This document shows positions 16,408-27,483 of a stretch of 64,000 nucleotides of DNA, in pieces. Numbering within the stretch: position 1 is the first letter of the stretch; each line of letters starts with the position of its first letter. Source of the DNA: Streptomyces melanogenes (GTDB taxonomy: Bacteria > Actinomycetota > Actinomycetes > Streptomycetales > Streptomycetaceae); the NCBI RefSeq assembly GCF_014649795.1, contig NZ_BMTS01000015.1, positions 62,001 to 126,000 of the forward strand, in the 5' to 3' direction. The position numbers and the translations under genes were made by a program. Below the pieces are notes generated by a model that saw only the letters and a program-made list of their open reading frames with translations, made no database searches and was not told the origin of the DNA.

Positions 16408-16438
16408 TTGTGGGTGGCATCCCGCTTGCGGTTACTAT
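16408..16438 (+). promoter_or_regulatory. Candidate tig promoter
   Basis: TTGTGG at 16408-16413 and TACTAT at 16433-16438 are separated by 19 bases, about 110 bases before the tig start. The -10 match is good, but the spacing is longer than optimal. Confidence 0.35.
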
Positions 16439-16549
16439 GCAAGCTGCGTGCCCGTGTGTCTGATGAATCCGATGAACCGGGCCCGATCCGCCCGCGGCCG
16501 TCGGCCACCGGGTAGAACCCCCAGAAGTCAGCCACAAGGAGACCGAACC

Positions 16550-17938
16550 GTGAAGAGCGCCGTGGAGACCCTGAACCCGACCCGGGTTCGGCTCACTGTC
16601 GAGGTGCCCTTCGAGGAGCTCAAGGACAGCCTCGACGCGGCGTACAAGAAGATCAACCAGCAGGTCACGGTGAAGGGCTTCCGCAAGGGCAAGATCCCGG
16701 CCCGAGTCATCGACCAGCGGTTCGGCCGTGGTGCTGTGCTGGAGGAGGCCGTCAACGACGCGCTCCCCAAGTTCTACACCGAGGCGGTCAACGAGGCCGA
16801 GCTGAACCCGCTGGGTCAGCCCGAGGTCGACATCACGGAGCTGAAGGACGGCGAGACGCTGAACTTCACCGCCGAGGTCGACATCCGCCCGACCATCGAG
16901 ATCCCGGACTACTCCGGCATCGAGGTCACCGTGGACGCCGTCGAGGTCTCCGACGAGGACGTCGAGAAGGCCGTCTCGGACCTGCGCGAGCGCTTCGCCT
17001 CGACCTCCCCGGTCGAGCGCGCCGCCCAGGACGGCGACGTCGTCACGATCGACCTGGAGGCCAAGGTCGACGGCGAGGTCCTGGAGGACGGCGTCGCCGA
17101 GGGTGTCTCGTACACCATCGGCTCCGGCGAGCTCCTCGACGGCATCGACGAGGCCGTCAAGGGCCTGGAGGCCGGTGGCGAGGCCACCTTCACCTCGCAG
17201 CTCAAGGGCGGCTCGGCCGAGGGCAAGGACTCCGAGGTCACCGTCAAGGTCACCCAGGTCGCCGCGCGCGAACTGCCGGAGCTGGACGACGACTTCGCGC
17301 AGCTCGCCTCCGAGTTCGACACCCTCGACGAGCTCAAGGCCGACAGCCGCAAGCGCCTCGAGAACATGAAGCAGTTCGACCAGGCCACCCAGGCCCAGGA
17401 GCGCGTGCTCGACGAGCTGCTGAAGATCACCGAGGTCCCGATCCCCGAGAAGCTCCTCGCGGACGAGATCCAGACCCGCAAGCACAACCTCGAGCACCAC
17501 CAGCTCGGCCAGATGGGCCTCGACCTCGCCAAGTACCTGGAGATCCAGGGCAAGACGCAGGAAGAGTTCGACGCCGAGACCGAGGAAGCGGCCGTCAAGG
17601 GCATCAAGACGCAGTTCATCCTCGACGAGCTCGTCAACAAGGAGAAGCTGAACGTCAACCAGGAGGAGCTCACCGAGCACCTGGTGCGCCGTGCCGCCTC
17701 CTCCGGCATGTCCCCCGACCAGTTCGCCCAGGCCGTCGTCGAGGGCGGCCAGGTCCCGATGCTCGTCGGCGAGGTCGCCCGCGGCAAGGCGCTGGCCGTG
17801 GTCGTCGAGGCCGCCAAGGTCGTCGACACCAACGGCGAGGCCGTGGACCTCGAGGACGACGAGGACGAGGTCGAGGCCGCCGCCGAGACCGTCGAGGCCG
17901 TCGTCGACGGCGGTGCCGAGGAGAAGACCGAGGCCTGA
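16550..17938 (+). CDS. tig: Trigger factor, ribosome-associated chaperone
   Basis: 462-residue chaperone and peptidyl-prolyl isomerase that binds the ribosome exit tunnel. The N-terminal ribosome-binding domain has the signature VKGFRKGKIPARV at about 42-54. An FKBP-type PPIase domain (about 155-245; DGDVVTIDLEAKVDGE) and a helical C-terminal domain follow, with a long acidic tail (EDDEDEVEAAAETVE). The GTG at 16550 is preceded by CAAGGAGA; the open frame upstream runs through tRNA-Pro and is not coding. Placed just upstream of clpP1-clpP2-clpX, as in other actinobacteria, linking folding and degradation. Confidence 0.97.
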   Translation: MKSAVETLNPTRVRLTVEVPFEELKDSLDAAYKKINQQVTVKGFRKGKIPARVIDQRFGRGAVLEEAVNDALPKFYTEAVNEAELNPLGQPEVDITELKDGETLNFTAEVDIRPTIEIPDYSGIEVTVDAVEVSDEDVEKAVSDLRERFASTSPVERAAQDGDVVTIDLEAKVDGEVLEDGVAEGVSYTIGSGELLDGIDEAVKGLEAGGEATFTSQLKGGSAEGKDSEVTVKVTQVAARELPELDDDFAQLASEFDTLDELKADSRKRLENMKQFDQATQAQERVLDELLKITEVPIPEKLLADEIQTRKHNLEHHQLGQMGLDLAKYLEIQGKTQEEFDAETEEAAVKGIKTQFILDELVNKEKLNVNQEELTEHLVRRAASSGMSPDQFAQAVVEGGQVPMLVGEVARGKALAVVVEAAKVVDTNGEAVDLEDDEDEVEAAAETVEAVVDGGAEEKTEA

Positions 17939-17997
17939 GCCTCGGCCCGACCTCGTACGGCAGGCACTGTCTGACCACGTACGAAGTACGTACGGAG

Positions 17998-18028
17998 GGG
18001 CCCGCGACGCAGCCGCGTCCGGGCCCTT
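17998..18028 (+). terminator. Terminator after tig
   Basis: GGGCCC..GACGC pairs with GCGTC.GGGCCC with one bulged base, followed by TTCC. It separates tig from the clpP promoter region. Confidence 0.65.
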
Positions 18029-18102
18029 CCGCGTACCCCCACCCGGCCCGCGCCCAGGCGCCCCATGGCCGGTTCCGTACGGGCCCGCGCTTCAACCACC
18101 TT

Positions 18103-18117
18103 GCGCTCCGAGCGAAC
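18103..18117. promoter_or_regulatory. ClgR-like operator upstream of clpP1
   Basis: Read on the minus strand the site is GTTCGCTCGGAGCGC. It contains CGC-5N-GCG with the GTTCGC half, matching the ClgR operator described for Streptomyces clp and lon promoters. It sits about 40 bases upstream of a TAGGGT -10-like box at 18156-18161, a position suited to an activator. The rest of the 332-base gap 17939-18270 holds the tig terminator and the clpP1 leader. Confidence 0.6.
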
Positions 18118-18270
18118 AGTTCGGGAACCGGGATGGCGTTGTCCTACCTGCGCGTTAGGGTCCATGAATACGGGGGCGTGGAGTCAGCCGGTGTGAGTCG
18201 GCCGCAAGCCCCGCCCTCTGAACGAAGACGCTGAGACGGCCGAAGCCGTCAGAGACGAGCAGGTGGATAC

Positions 18271-18888
18271 GTGACGAATCTGATGCCTTACGCCGCCGGC
18301 GAGCCGTCCCTCGGTGGTGGCCTCGGCGACCATGTCTACAACCGGCTGCTCAACGAGCGCATCATCTTCCTCGGCCAGCAGGTCGACGACGACATCGCCA
18401 ACAAGATCACCGCACAGCTCCTCCTCCTGGCCGCCGAGCCGGAGAAGGACATCTACCTCTACATCAACAGCCCCGGCGGCTCGGTGACGGCCGGCATGGC
18501 GATCTACGACACCATGCAGTACATCCCGAACGACGTGGTCACGATCGGTATGGGCATGGCGGCCTCGATGGGCCAGTTCCTGCTCACCGGCGGCACCGCC
18601 GGCAAGCGCTTCGCCCTGCCGAACACCGACATCCTGATGCACCAGGGCTCCGCCGGCATCGGCGGCACCGCCTCGGACATCAAGATCCAGGCCGAGTACC
18701 TGCTGCGTACGAAGACGCGCATGGCGGAGATCACCGCCCACCACTCGGGCCAGACGGTCGAGACGATCATCCGCGACGGCGACCGCGACCGCTGGTACAC
18801 GGCGGAGGAGGCCAAGGAGTACGGCCTCATCGACGACATCATGGCCCACGCGGCCGGTGTTCCGGGCGGCGGCGGCACCGGGGCCTGA
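18271..18888 (+). CDS. clpP1: ATP-dependent Clp protease proteolytic subunit 1
   Basis: 205-residue serine peptidase forming the Clp chamber with ClpP2, fed by ClpX or ClpC. The catalytic Ser lies in GMAASMGQF (near 97), the His in ILMHQG (near 122), and the Asp in the GDRDRWYTA segment (near 171). YINSPGGSVTAGMAIYD is the oxyanion region. The GTG at 18271 is used; an internal ATG (MPYAAG) could give a shorter form, and N-terminal processing is usual. Probably co-transcribed with clpP2, 119 bases downstream. A ClgR-like site upstream suggests stress-linked activation. Confidence 0.97.
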   Translation: MTNLMPYAAGEPSLGGGLGDHVYNRLLNERIIFLGQQVDDDIANKITAQLLLLAAEPEKDIYLYINSPGGSVTAGMAIYDTMQYIPNDVVTIGMGMAASMGQFLLTGGTAGKRFALPNTDILMHQGSAGIGGTASDIKIQAEYLLRTKTRMAEITAHHSGQTVETIIRDGDRDRWYTAEEAKEYGLIDDIMAHAAGVPGGGGTGA

Positions 18889-19007
18889 GCCCCTCTCCCC
18901 GGCTCCGGACGAGACTCCCCGGCCCCCACGGGCCCGCGGGACCTCCCCGAGCCGGGGAACCCCAGCCCCGGCCCCCGAAGCCCCCGAGCCCACCGAACGC
19001 CACCAGG

Positions 19008-19685
19008 ATGGTGAACCCCGACATGCAGAACAACCTCTCCGCAAGCGGCCTCTACACCGGCCCGCAGGTGGACAACCGCTACATCGTGCCGCGCTTCGTC
19101 GAGCGCACCTCCCAGGGCGTGCGCGAGTACGACCCGTACGCGAAGCTGTTCGAGGAGCGCGTGATCTTCCTCGGCGTGCAGATCGACGACGCCTCCGCCA
19201 ACGACGTCATGGCGCAGCTGCTGTGCCTGGAGTCGATGGACCCGGACCGCGACATCTCGATCTACATCAACAGCCCCGGCGGCTCGTTCACTGCGCTGAC
19301 GGCGATCTACGACACGATGCAGTTCGTGAAGCCCGACATCCAGACGGTCTGCATGGGTCAGGCGGCCTCCGCCGCGGCCGTGCTGCTCGCCGCGGGCACC
19401 CCCGGCAAGCGCATGGCGCTGCCCAACGCGCGCGTGCTGATCCACCAGCCGTCCTCGCAGACCGGCCGCGAGCAGCTCTCCGACCTGGAGATCGCGGCCA
19501 ACGAGATCCTGCGCATGCGCAGCCAGCTGGAGGAGATGCTGGCCAAGCACTCCACCACGCCGATCGAGAAGATCCGGGACGACATCGAGCGGGACAAGAT
19601 CCTCACCGCCGAGGACGCCCTGGCGTACGGCCTGGTCGACCAGATCGTGTCGACCCGCAAGACGACGTCGGCCGCGGCCGCCTGA
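19008..19685 (+). CDS. clpP2: ATP-dependent Clp protease proteolytic subunit 2
   Basis: 225 residues, the second ring subunit of the actinobacterial ClpP1P2 heteromer. Ser in GQAASAAAVLL, His in VLIHQPS, Asp in the DIERDKILTAEDA region. A longer N-terminal extension than ClpP1 (DNRYIVPRFVERTSQGVREY) is typical of this subunit. An ATG at 19023 is an alternative start. clpX begins 156 bases downstream in the same direction. Confidence 0.97.
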   Translation: MVNPDMQNNLSASGLYTGPQVDNRYIVPRFVERTSQGVREYDPYAKLFEERVIFLGVQIDDASANDVMAQLLCLESMDPDRDISIYINSPGGSFTALTAIYDTMQFVKPDIQTVCMGQAASAAAVLLAAGTPGKRMALPNARVLIHQPSSQTGREQLSDLEIAANEILRMRSQLEEMLAKHSTTPIEKIRDDIERDKILTAEDALAYGLVDQIVSTRKTTSAAAA

Positions 19686-19841
19686 CGCAGCCGGAGCCCC
19701 TGGCGCGGCGCACCCGACGTTCCACGTCGAAGTGAACCGCGCCAAGGGGGGCCCGAACGGGGGGCCAGGCAAGGTACCGTCGGATATGAGGCACCAGGAG
19801 CCGCTGAACGTGGCGTCTCCCAGGCGAAGGGGAAGCACCTC

Positions 19842-21134
19842 GTGGCACGCATCGGTGATGGCGGCGACCTGCTCAAGTGCTCGTTCTGCGGGAAGAGCCA
19901 GAAGCAGGTGAAGAAGCTCATCGCAGGCCCCGGTGTGTACATCTGCGACGAGTGCATCGATCTCTGCAACGAGATCATCGAGGAGGAGCTCGCCGAGTCC
20001 TCCGAGGTGCGGTGGGAGGAACTGCCCAAGCCGCGCGAGATCTACGAGTTCCTGGAGAGCTACGTGGTGGGCCAGGAGCCCGCCAAGAAGGCGCTCTCCG
20101 TGGCGGTCTACAACCACTACAAGCGCGTCCAGGCCGGTGAGAACGGCGGCGCGCAGGGCCGGGACGACGCGATCGAGCTCGCCAAGTCCAACATCCTGCT
20201 GCTCGGCCCCACGGGCTCCGGCAAGACGCTGCTCGCCCAGACCCTCGCCCGGATGCTCAACGTCCCGTTCGCCATCGCGGACGCGACGGCGCTGACGGAG
20301 GCGGGCTATGTCGGCGAGGACGTAGAGAACATCCTTCTCAAGCTCATCCAGGCCGCCGACTACGACGTCAAGAAGGCCGAAACGGGAATCATCTACATCG
20401 ACGAGATCGACAAGGTGGCCCGTAAGAGCGAAAACCCGTCGATCACGCGTGACGTCTCCGGCGAGGGCGTCCAGCAGGCCCTGCTGAAGATCCTGGAGGG
20501 CACGACGGCCTCGGTCCCGCCCCAGGGCGGCCGCAAGCACCCGCACCAGGAGTTCATCCAGATCGACACGACGAACGTCCTGTTCATCGTGGGCGGTGCC
20601 TTCGCGGGCCTGGAGAAGATCATCGAGTCCCGGGCGGGTGCCAAGGGCATCGGCTTCGGCGCGACGATCCGCTCCAAGCGGGAGATCGAGGCGAGCGACC
20701 AGTTCCAGGAGGTCATGCCGGAGGACCTGGTGAAGTTCGGGATGATCCCCGAGTTCATCGGCCGCCTCCCCGTGCTGACCTCGGTCCACAACCTCGACCG
20801 CGAGGCGCTCCTCCAGATCCTGGTCGAGCCGCGCAACGCGCTGGTCAAGCAGTACCAGCGCCTCTTCGAACTCGACGGCGTGGAGCTGGACTTCGACCGC
20901 CCGGCCCTGGAGGCCATCGCCGACCAGGCGATCCTGCGCGGGACGGGGGCGCGCGGTCTGCGCGCGATCATGGAGGAAGTCCTGATGTCGGTGATGTACG
21001 AGGTCCCGTCCCGCAAGGACGTGGCCCGCGTCGTCATCACCTCGGACGTCGTCCACAACAACGTCAACCCGACGCTGGTCCCGCGCGAGCCGCGCATCGT
21101 GAAGAACGACGGCCGCCACGAGAAGTCGGCGTAG
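19842..21134 (+). CDS. clpX: ClpX AAA+ unfoldase
   Basis: 430-residue ATPase that unfolds substrates and threads them into ClpP1P2. The N-terminal zinc-binding domain has CSFCGKSQ...CDECIDLC (about 12-45). AAA+ module: Walker A GPTGSGKT (near 122), Walker B IIYIDEIDK (near 182), pore loop GYVGEDVE, sensor region IPEFIGRLPV and the IGF loop KGIGFGA (near 268) that docks on ClpP. The GTG start at 19842 is the only reasonable one. A strong terminator follows the stop. Confidence 0.98.
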   Translation: MARIGDGGDLLKCSFCGKSQKQVKKLIAGPGVYICDECIDLCNEIIEEELAESSEVRWEELPKPREIYEFLESYVVGQEPAKKALSVAVYNHYKRVQAGENGGAQGRDDAIELAKSNILLLGPTGSGKTLLAQTLARMLNVPFAIADATALTEAGYVGEDVENILLKLIQAADYDVKKAETGIIYIDEIDKVARKSENPSITRDVSGEGVQQALLKILEGTTASVPPQGGRKHPHQEFIQIDTTNVLFIVGGAFAGLEKIIESRAGAKGIGFGATIRSKREIEASDQFQEVMPEDLVKFGMIPEFIGRLPVLTSVHNLDREALLQILVEPRNALVKQYQRLFELDGVELDFDRPALEAIADQAILRGTGARGLRAIMEEVLMSVMYEVPSRKDVARVVITSDVVHNNVNPTLVPREPRIVKNDGRHEKSA

Positions 21135-21149
21135 CCGACAGCCGAACGC

Positions 21150-21197
21150 AGAAGGGCGCCCGGCCAGTTGGAGTTCCAACCGGCCGGGCGCCCTTCT
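21150..21197. terminator. Strong terminator after clpX
   Basis: GAAGGGCGCCCGGCC.GTTGGA and TCCAAC.GGCCGGGCGCCCTTC form a stem of about 22 pairs with one bulge, followed by TTGTTTT. It also lies 3' of the convergent gene at 21222. Confidence 0.92.
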
Positions 21198-21221
21198 TGT
21201 TTTCGCGTTACTGCTTCGTGG

Positions 21222-22145
21222 TTACTTCTTCACGCGCGCGGTGTTGTACAGCTTCGCGCCGAGGTCGGCGACCTGGTCGGTCGGCATGGCCGTGCCGCCG
21301 CCCGTGCCCAGCATGGCCGCGGTGTCGATCGCCTCGACGATGCCGACCGTGCTGTAGTCCGCCCAGATGCAGACCGGGACTTCGAAGGACTTCGACTTCT
21401 TGGTGTCGGTGACCTTGACGTTCTGGCACTTCATCAGCGCGCCCGAGAACCCGGCGGGCTTGACCGCCTTCGGGCTGCCGACCAGCTCGACCTTGGTGTC
21501 GTCCTTGCCGCTCTTCTTGTCCTCGTTGCTGCTCTCCTGGAGCTTCGCGAACATCGCGTCGAGCGTCTTCGACGGGTCGCTGACGTCGCCGTAGTAGCCG
21601 TCGAAGATCAGCCTCTTGGAGGCCAGCGGGTTGCTGGCGTCACCGGCCGTCTTGTAGGACCTGCCCACCTCGGTGGGGCCCTTGATCCCCGCCGCCTCGG
21701 CTTCCTTCTTCTCCTTGTCCGTCATCGTCTTGTCGGAGGAGGACCCGGAGCTCTTGTACTCGCCGACCGACTCCGGCGCCACCAGCTTGTAGCCCTTGGT
21801 GCTCGCCGAGACGTCGCCGTTGCCGGCGCCGCCGCCCTTCGTCAGGAAGTACACGCCACCGCCGACGGCCGCGACCGCGACCACGACGGCCGTCACGATC
21901 AGGCCCGTCTTCTTCTTGGCCGGGGCGGGCGGCGGCATGGGCGCGCCGTAGGGCGGCTGCTGGCCGTACTGGGGCTGCTGGGCCGGGTAGCCGTAGCCCT
22001 GCTGGGGCGGGACGCCCTGCGGGGGCTGCTGCGGGTAGCCGTAGCCGGGCTGCGGCTGCCCGTACGGCTGCTGGGGCGGCTGCTGACCGTACGGGCCGGG
22101 CTGCTGGGGCTGGCCGCCGTACGGGCCCGGCTGGTTGTAGCTCAT
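21222..22145 (-). CDS. Pro/Gln/Gly/Tyr-rich single-pass membrane protein, unknown function
   Basis: 307 residues. Residues 1-75 are a low-complexity tract of GPYG, QQP and GYGYP units, typical of actinobacterial cytosolic tails. One membrane helix follows (KKKTGLIVTAVVVAVAAVGGGVYFL, about 77-101). The extracellular domain (about 120-307) has two Cys (MKCQNV, VCIWAD) likely to form a disulfide. No known domain is recognised in that region. The gene is convergent with clpX and divergent from valS. A role in envelope sensing is only a guess. Confidence 0.8.
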   Translation of the reverse strand: MSYNQPGPYGGQPQQPGPYGQQPPQQPYGQPQPGYGYPQQPPQGVPPQQGYGYPAQQPQYGQQPPYGAPMPPPAPAKKKTGLIVTAVVVAVAAVGGGVYFLTKGGGAGNGDVSASTKGYKLVAPESVGEYKSSGSSSDKTMTDKEKKEAEAAGIKGPTEVGRSYKTAGDASNPLASKRLIFDGYYGDVSDPSKTLDAMFAKLQESSNEDKKSGKDDTKVELVGSPKAVKPAGFSGALMKCQNVKVTDTKKSKSFEVPVCIWADYSTVGIVEAIDTAAMLGTGGGTAMPTDQVADLGAKLYNTARVKK

Positions 22146-22271
22146 TGCTGGGAATCCCCCTAGGAATGCTTATCCGATCCCGACATCCTGGCGGACGGCC
22201 CGGCGGTACGGCGCATCGGGGGCCCGACCGTTACCAAAGATTCCCGTTTCAGTACCGGCCCGTGACACCTC

Positions 22272-22284
22272 TAAACTGAGCCCC
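22272..22284 (+). promoter_or_regulatory. -10 box, leaderless start for valS
   Basis: TAAACT at 22272-22277 is 7 bases before the GTG at 22285, with no ribosome-binding site between. No T-box-like leader is visible in the 139-base gap. Confidence 0.55.
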
Positions 22285-24909
<2,625 letters not shown>

Positions 24910-24925
24910 CCGAGCCGACGAAGGG

Positions 24926-24955
24926 CCCCGGACCGTTGAACGGTCCGGGGTTTTT
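24926..24955 (+). terminator. Terminator after valS
   Basis: CCCCGGACCGTT and AACGGTCCGGGG form a perfect stem around G, followed by TTTTT. A textbook intrinsic terminator. Confidence 0.93.
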
Positions 24956-25058
24956 CCGTTTTCGTGCCCCTTCGCGCTCCGGCTCGACGTGGGTCACATC
25001 ACGCGATCAGCTCCCCAAAAGGGTCGAAAGTCAGCCATGAAAGGTCCAAAGACCTTGC

Positions 25059-26174
25059 ATGATGGAAGGCATGTACGCTCCGTCCCCCGCCTCCGCGCTG
25101 CGGCGCGCGCTGGGTGACGACCGGGCGCTGGACGTACTGATCGCGCTGACCGCCTTCGCGCTGATGATCATCGATGTGCCGGGGCTCGCGGCCGCGGACA
25201 ACTCCCTGACCGGGGCCACCGTGCCGCCGGTGCTCGCGGCGGGCTCGGCCACGCTGCTGCTGCGCCGCAAGTGGCCGTGGATCCCCTACCTCGCCGCCCT
25301 GGTCTTCCTCGGCTGGCTGCACCAGCTGACGCTGATCCAGTTCGCGCTGTACTCGCTCGGCCGCTTCCGGGGCCGCCGCACGGCCGTGGTGGCGACGGTG
25401 CTGTACGTGGCGGTGGCCTGCTCGCTGTTCTACGTCCCGGGCTGGCCCGAGCACCGGGCCGACTCGCTCAGCTCGTACCTGAGCATCGTGGTGCCGGTGG
25501 GGGTGCTGTCGTCGGCGGTCGGCGTGGCCACGTACCGCCTCGATCTCGTACGGGAGCTCCAGGCGCTCCAGGCCGTGCAGGCCGAGCGGGCGTCGGTGGC
25601 GCGGGACGTCCACGACATGGTGGGGCGCGAGCTGACGATGCTGGCGGTGACGGCGGAGGTACGGGCGCGGCGGGCCCTGGGCGGGCCCCACGAGCAGGAC
25701 TTCGACTCCCTGGCCGAAACCGCGCGGCGGGCCCACCACATGCTCAACGAGATCATCGTGGCGCGGGCGGACGAGCGGACCGCCACCCCGGGCCTGGACG
25801 GCCTGGCGTCCCTGGCGGCGGAGACCCGCCGGGCGGGGACGCCGGTGACGCTGTCGGTCGCCCAGAGGGCGTACGGGCTGTCCCCGCTGCGCCAGGCGGC
25901 GGTGTACCGGGTGGTGCAGGAGTGCCTCACGAACGCGGTGAAGCACGCGTGGGGGGAGGGGGTCGCGGTGACGATCGGCGTCCGGGGCGGCGAACTCCAC
26001 GTCCACGTCCGCAACCGCCTGCCGTCCACGGTGCCGCCCACGGCGCCGGTGTCGTCGGGGACGGGCACGTTCTCCATGCGGGAGCGGGTGGAGAGCATGG
26101 GAGGTGCGCTGACGACGCGGCGCACGTCGACGACGTACGAGGTCGAGGCGACGCTGCCGTCGGGGACGGCGTAA
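25059..26174 (+). CDS. Orphan sensor histidine kinase (HisKA_3/NarL-type partner)
   Basis: 371 residues. Four to five N-terminal helices (about 25-165) act as the membrane sensor. The dimerisation domain has the phospho-acceptor His185 in VARDVHDMVGRELTML. The ATPase domain (about 275-370) has VVQECLTNAVKHA (N box) and GTGTFSMRERVESMGG (G box). This class normally partners a NarL/FixJ response regulator, but none is beside it in either direction. An ATG at 25071 is an alternative start. A palindromic repeat separates it from the convergent mreB-like gene. Confidence 0.9.
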   Translation: MMEGMYAPSPASALRRALGDDRALDVLIALTAFALMIIDVPGLAAADNSLTGATVPPVLAAGSATLLLRRKWPWIPYLAALVFLGWLHQLTLIQFALYSLGRFRGRRTAVVATVLYVAVACSLFYVPGWPEHRADSLSSYLSIVVPVGVLSSAVGVATYRLDLVRELQALQAVQAERASVARDVHDMVGRELTMLAVTAEVRARRALGGPHEQDFDSLAETARRAHHMLNEIIVARADERTATPGLDGLASLAAETRRAGTPVTLSVAQRAYGLSPLRQAAVYRVVQECLTNAVKHAWGEGVAVTIGVRGGELHVHVRNRLPSTVPPTAPVSSGTGTFSMRERVESMGGALTTRRTSTTYEVEATLPSGTA

Positions 26175-26188
26175 TTTTCGGCCCGGTG

Positions 26189-26373
26189 TTCGTCTGCGGG
26201 CCGTCCCCAACTGGTCGCGCAGTTCCCCGCGCCCCTGAAGATGCCGCTCCGCGGCAATCCCCTGGGCGCCCCGCAGGGGCGCATGTGAGGGGCGCGGGGA
26301 ACTGCGCGAGCAACCCAGCACGGTCCGCAGACGAACGCACCCCCGGAGGGTCTAGGGAAGGGGCGGGGAGGGG
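26189..26373. repeat. Nested palindromic intergenic element, copy C
   Basis: The inner palindrome spans 26189-26335. It starts TTCGTCTGCGG, runs through GGTCGCGCAGTTCCCCGCGC, returns as GCGCGGGGAACTGCGCGA and ends CCGCAGACGAA. Only the right outer arm (AGGGAAGGGGCGGGGAGGGG, about 26354-26373) is present; the left arm is missing. It sits between convergent genes. Confidence 0.9.
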
Positions 26374-26374
26374 C

Positions 26375-27382
26375 CTACTTCGCCGTCAGCAGCCGCTGCA
26401 ACCCGTCGAAGTCCTCCACGCACCGCCCCGCCCCCACCGCCACACACTCCAGCGCCGCCTCCGCCACGAACACCGGAATCCCCGTCGCGGACGCGAGACG
26501 AAGGTCCAGGCCGGGCAGCAGCGCACCCCCGCCCGTCAGCACGATCCCGTGCTCCATCACGTCCCCGGACAGCTCCGGCGGGCACTCCTCCAGCGTCGCC
26601 CGCACCGCCGCCACGATCTGCGCCACCGGCTCGTCCAGAGCGGCCCGCACCTCCCGCGCCGAGAGGGCCAGGGTGCGGGGGAGGCCGCCCACCTTCTCCC
26701 GGCCGCGCACCGGGAACGTACGGGACTCCAGATCAGAATCCTCCGGGACCGGCCACGCCGAGCCGATCGCGACCTTCACGTCCTCCGCCGTACGCTCCCC
26801 GATCAGCAGCCCGTGCTCCTTGCGCACGAAATCCGTGATCGCCGCGTCCAGACGGTCCCCGCCCACCCGCAGGGACTGCGAGGTGACGATCCCGCCGAGC
26901 GAGATCACCGCCACCTCCGTCGTGCCGCCGCCGATGTCCACCACCATCGACCCCCGCGGCTCCGCCACCGGCAGCCCCGCCCCGATCGCCGCCGCCATCG
27001 GCTCCTCGATGAGGTGGACGGCCCGCGCCCCCGCCCGCTGCGAGGCGTGCACGATCGCCCGGCGCTCCACCGGCGTCACCCCGCTGGGCACGCACACCAC
27101 CATCCGGGTGCGCGGCCGCCGCCCCGGCACCGCCTTCTTCACGAAGTGGCGGATCATCTCCTCCGCCGCCTCGTAGTCGCTGATCACCCCGTCCCGCAGC
27201 GGACGGATCGCGGTGATCGAGCCCGGCGTACGGCCGATGGTCTCCTTGGCCTCCGTCCCGACGGCCAGCGCCGAGCGCCCGCCCTCCTTCATCGCCACCA
27301 CGGACGGTTCGTTGAGCACGATGCCCTGACCGCGCGCGTACAGAAGCGTGTTGGCCGTGCCGAGGTCGATCCCTATGTCCAT
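26375..27382 (-). CDS. MreB/Mbl-family actin homologue, additional paralogue
   Basis: 335-residue bacterial actin-fold ATPase. Phosphate-1 loop DIGIDLGTANTLLY at 2-15, phosphate-2 MVVDIGGGTTEVAVISLGG near 150-168, adenosine motif VLTGGGALLPGL near 290. It is closely related to the operonic MreB at 30237 but lacks the N-terminal MSFIGRD membrane-anchor segment. Loops also differ (for example AWPVPEDSDLESRTF). The ATG at 27382 starts directly at the fold; the open frame upstream is GC-bias. It lies antisense to the valS-folC direction, next to an orphan kinase. A function in polar growth or spore wall assembly is inferred from the family. Confidence 0.9.
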   Translation of the reverse strand: MDIGIDLGTANTLLYARGQGIVLNEPSVVAMKEGGRSALAVGTEAKETIGRTPGSITAIRPLRDGVISDYEAAEEMIRHFVKKAVPGRRPRTRMVVCVPSGVTPVERRAIVHASQRAGARAVHLIEEPMAAAIGAGLPVAEPRGSMVVDIGGGTTEVAVISLGGIVTSQSLRVGGDRLDAAITDFVRKEHGLLIGERTAEDVKVAIGSAWPVPEDSDLESRTFPVRGREKVGGLPRTLALSAREVRAALDEPVAQIVAAVRATLEECPPELSGDVMEHGIVLTGGGALLPGLDLRLASATGIPVFVAEAALECVAVGAGRCVEDFDGLQRLLTAK

Positions 27383-27471
27383 GATCGCCAAGTTTGCCCC
27401 CGTCCCCTGTGGGCGCGGCGGGCCGAACGTCCCGAAAGGGGCGGGTCCAAGGTCCTGTCGGTGCCCCTCCG

Positions 27472-27483
27472 TAGACTGGGGTC
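27472..27483 (+). promoter_or_regulatory. -10 box, leaderless start for folC
   Basis: TAGACT at 27472-27477 is exactly 6 bases before the GTG at 27484. No ribosome-binding site is present. Confidence 0.6.

Noticed and set aside
16229..16549. N-terminal extension of trigger factor
   Set aside because: The frame runs through tRNA-Pro. The GTG at 16550 with AAGGAG gives the standard N-terminus.
22146..22284. T-box leader before valS
   Set aside because: The gap is only 139 bases, shows no T-box sequence or terminator/antiterminator pair, and a -10 box lies 7 bases before the start.
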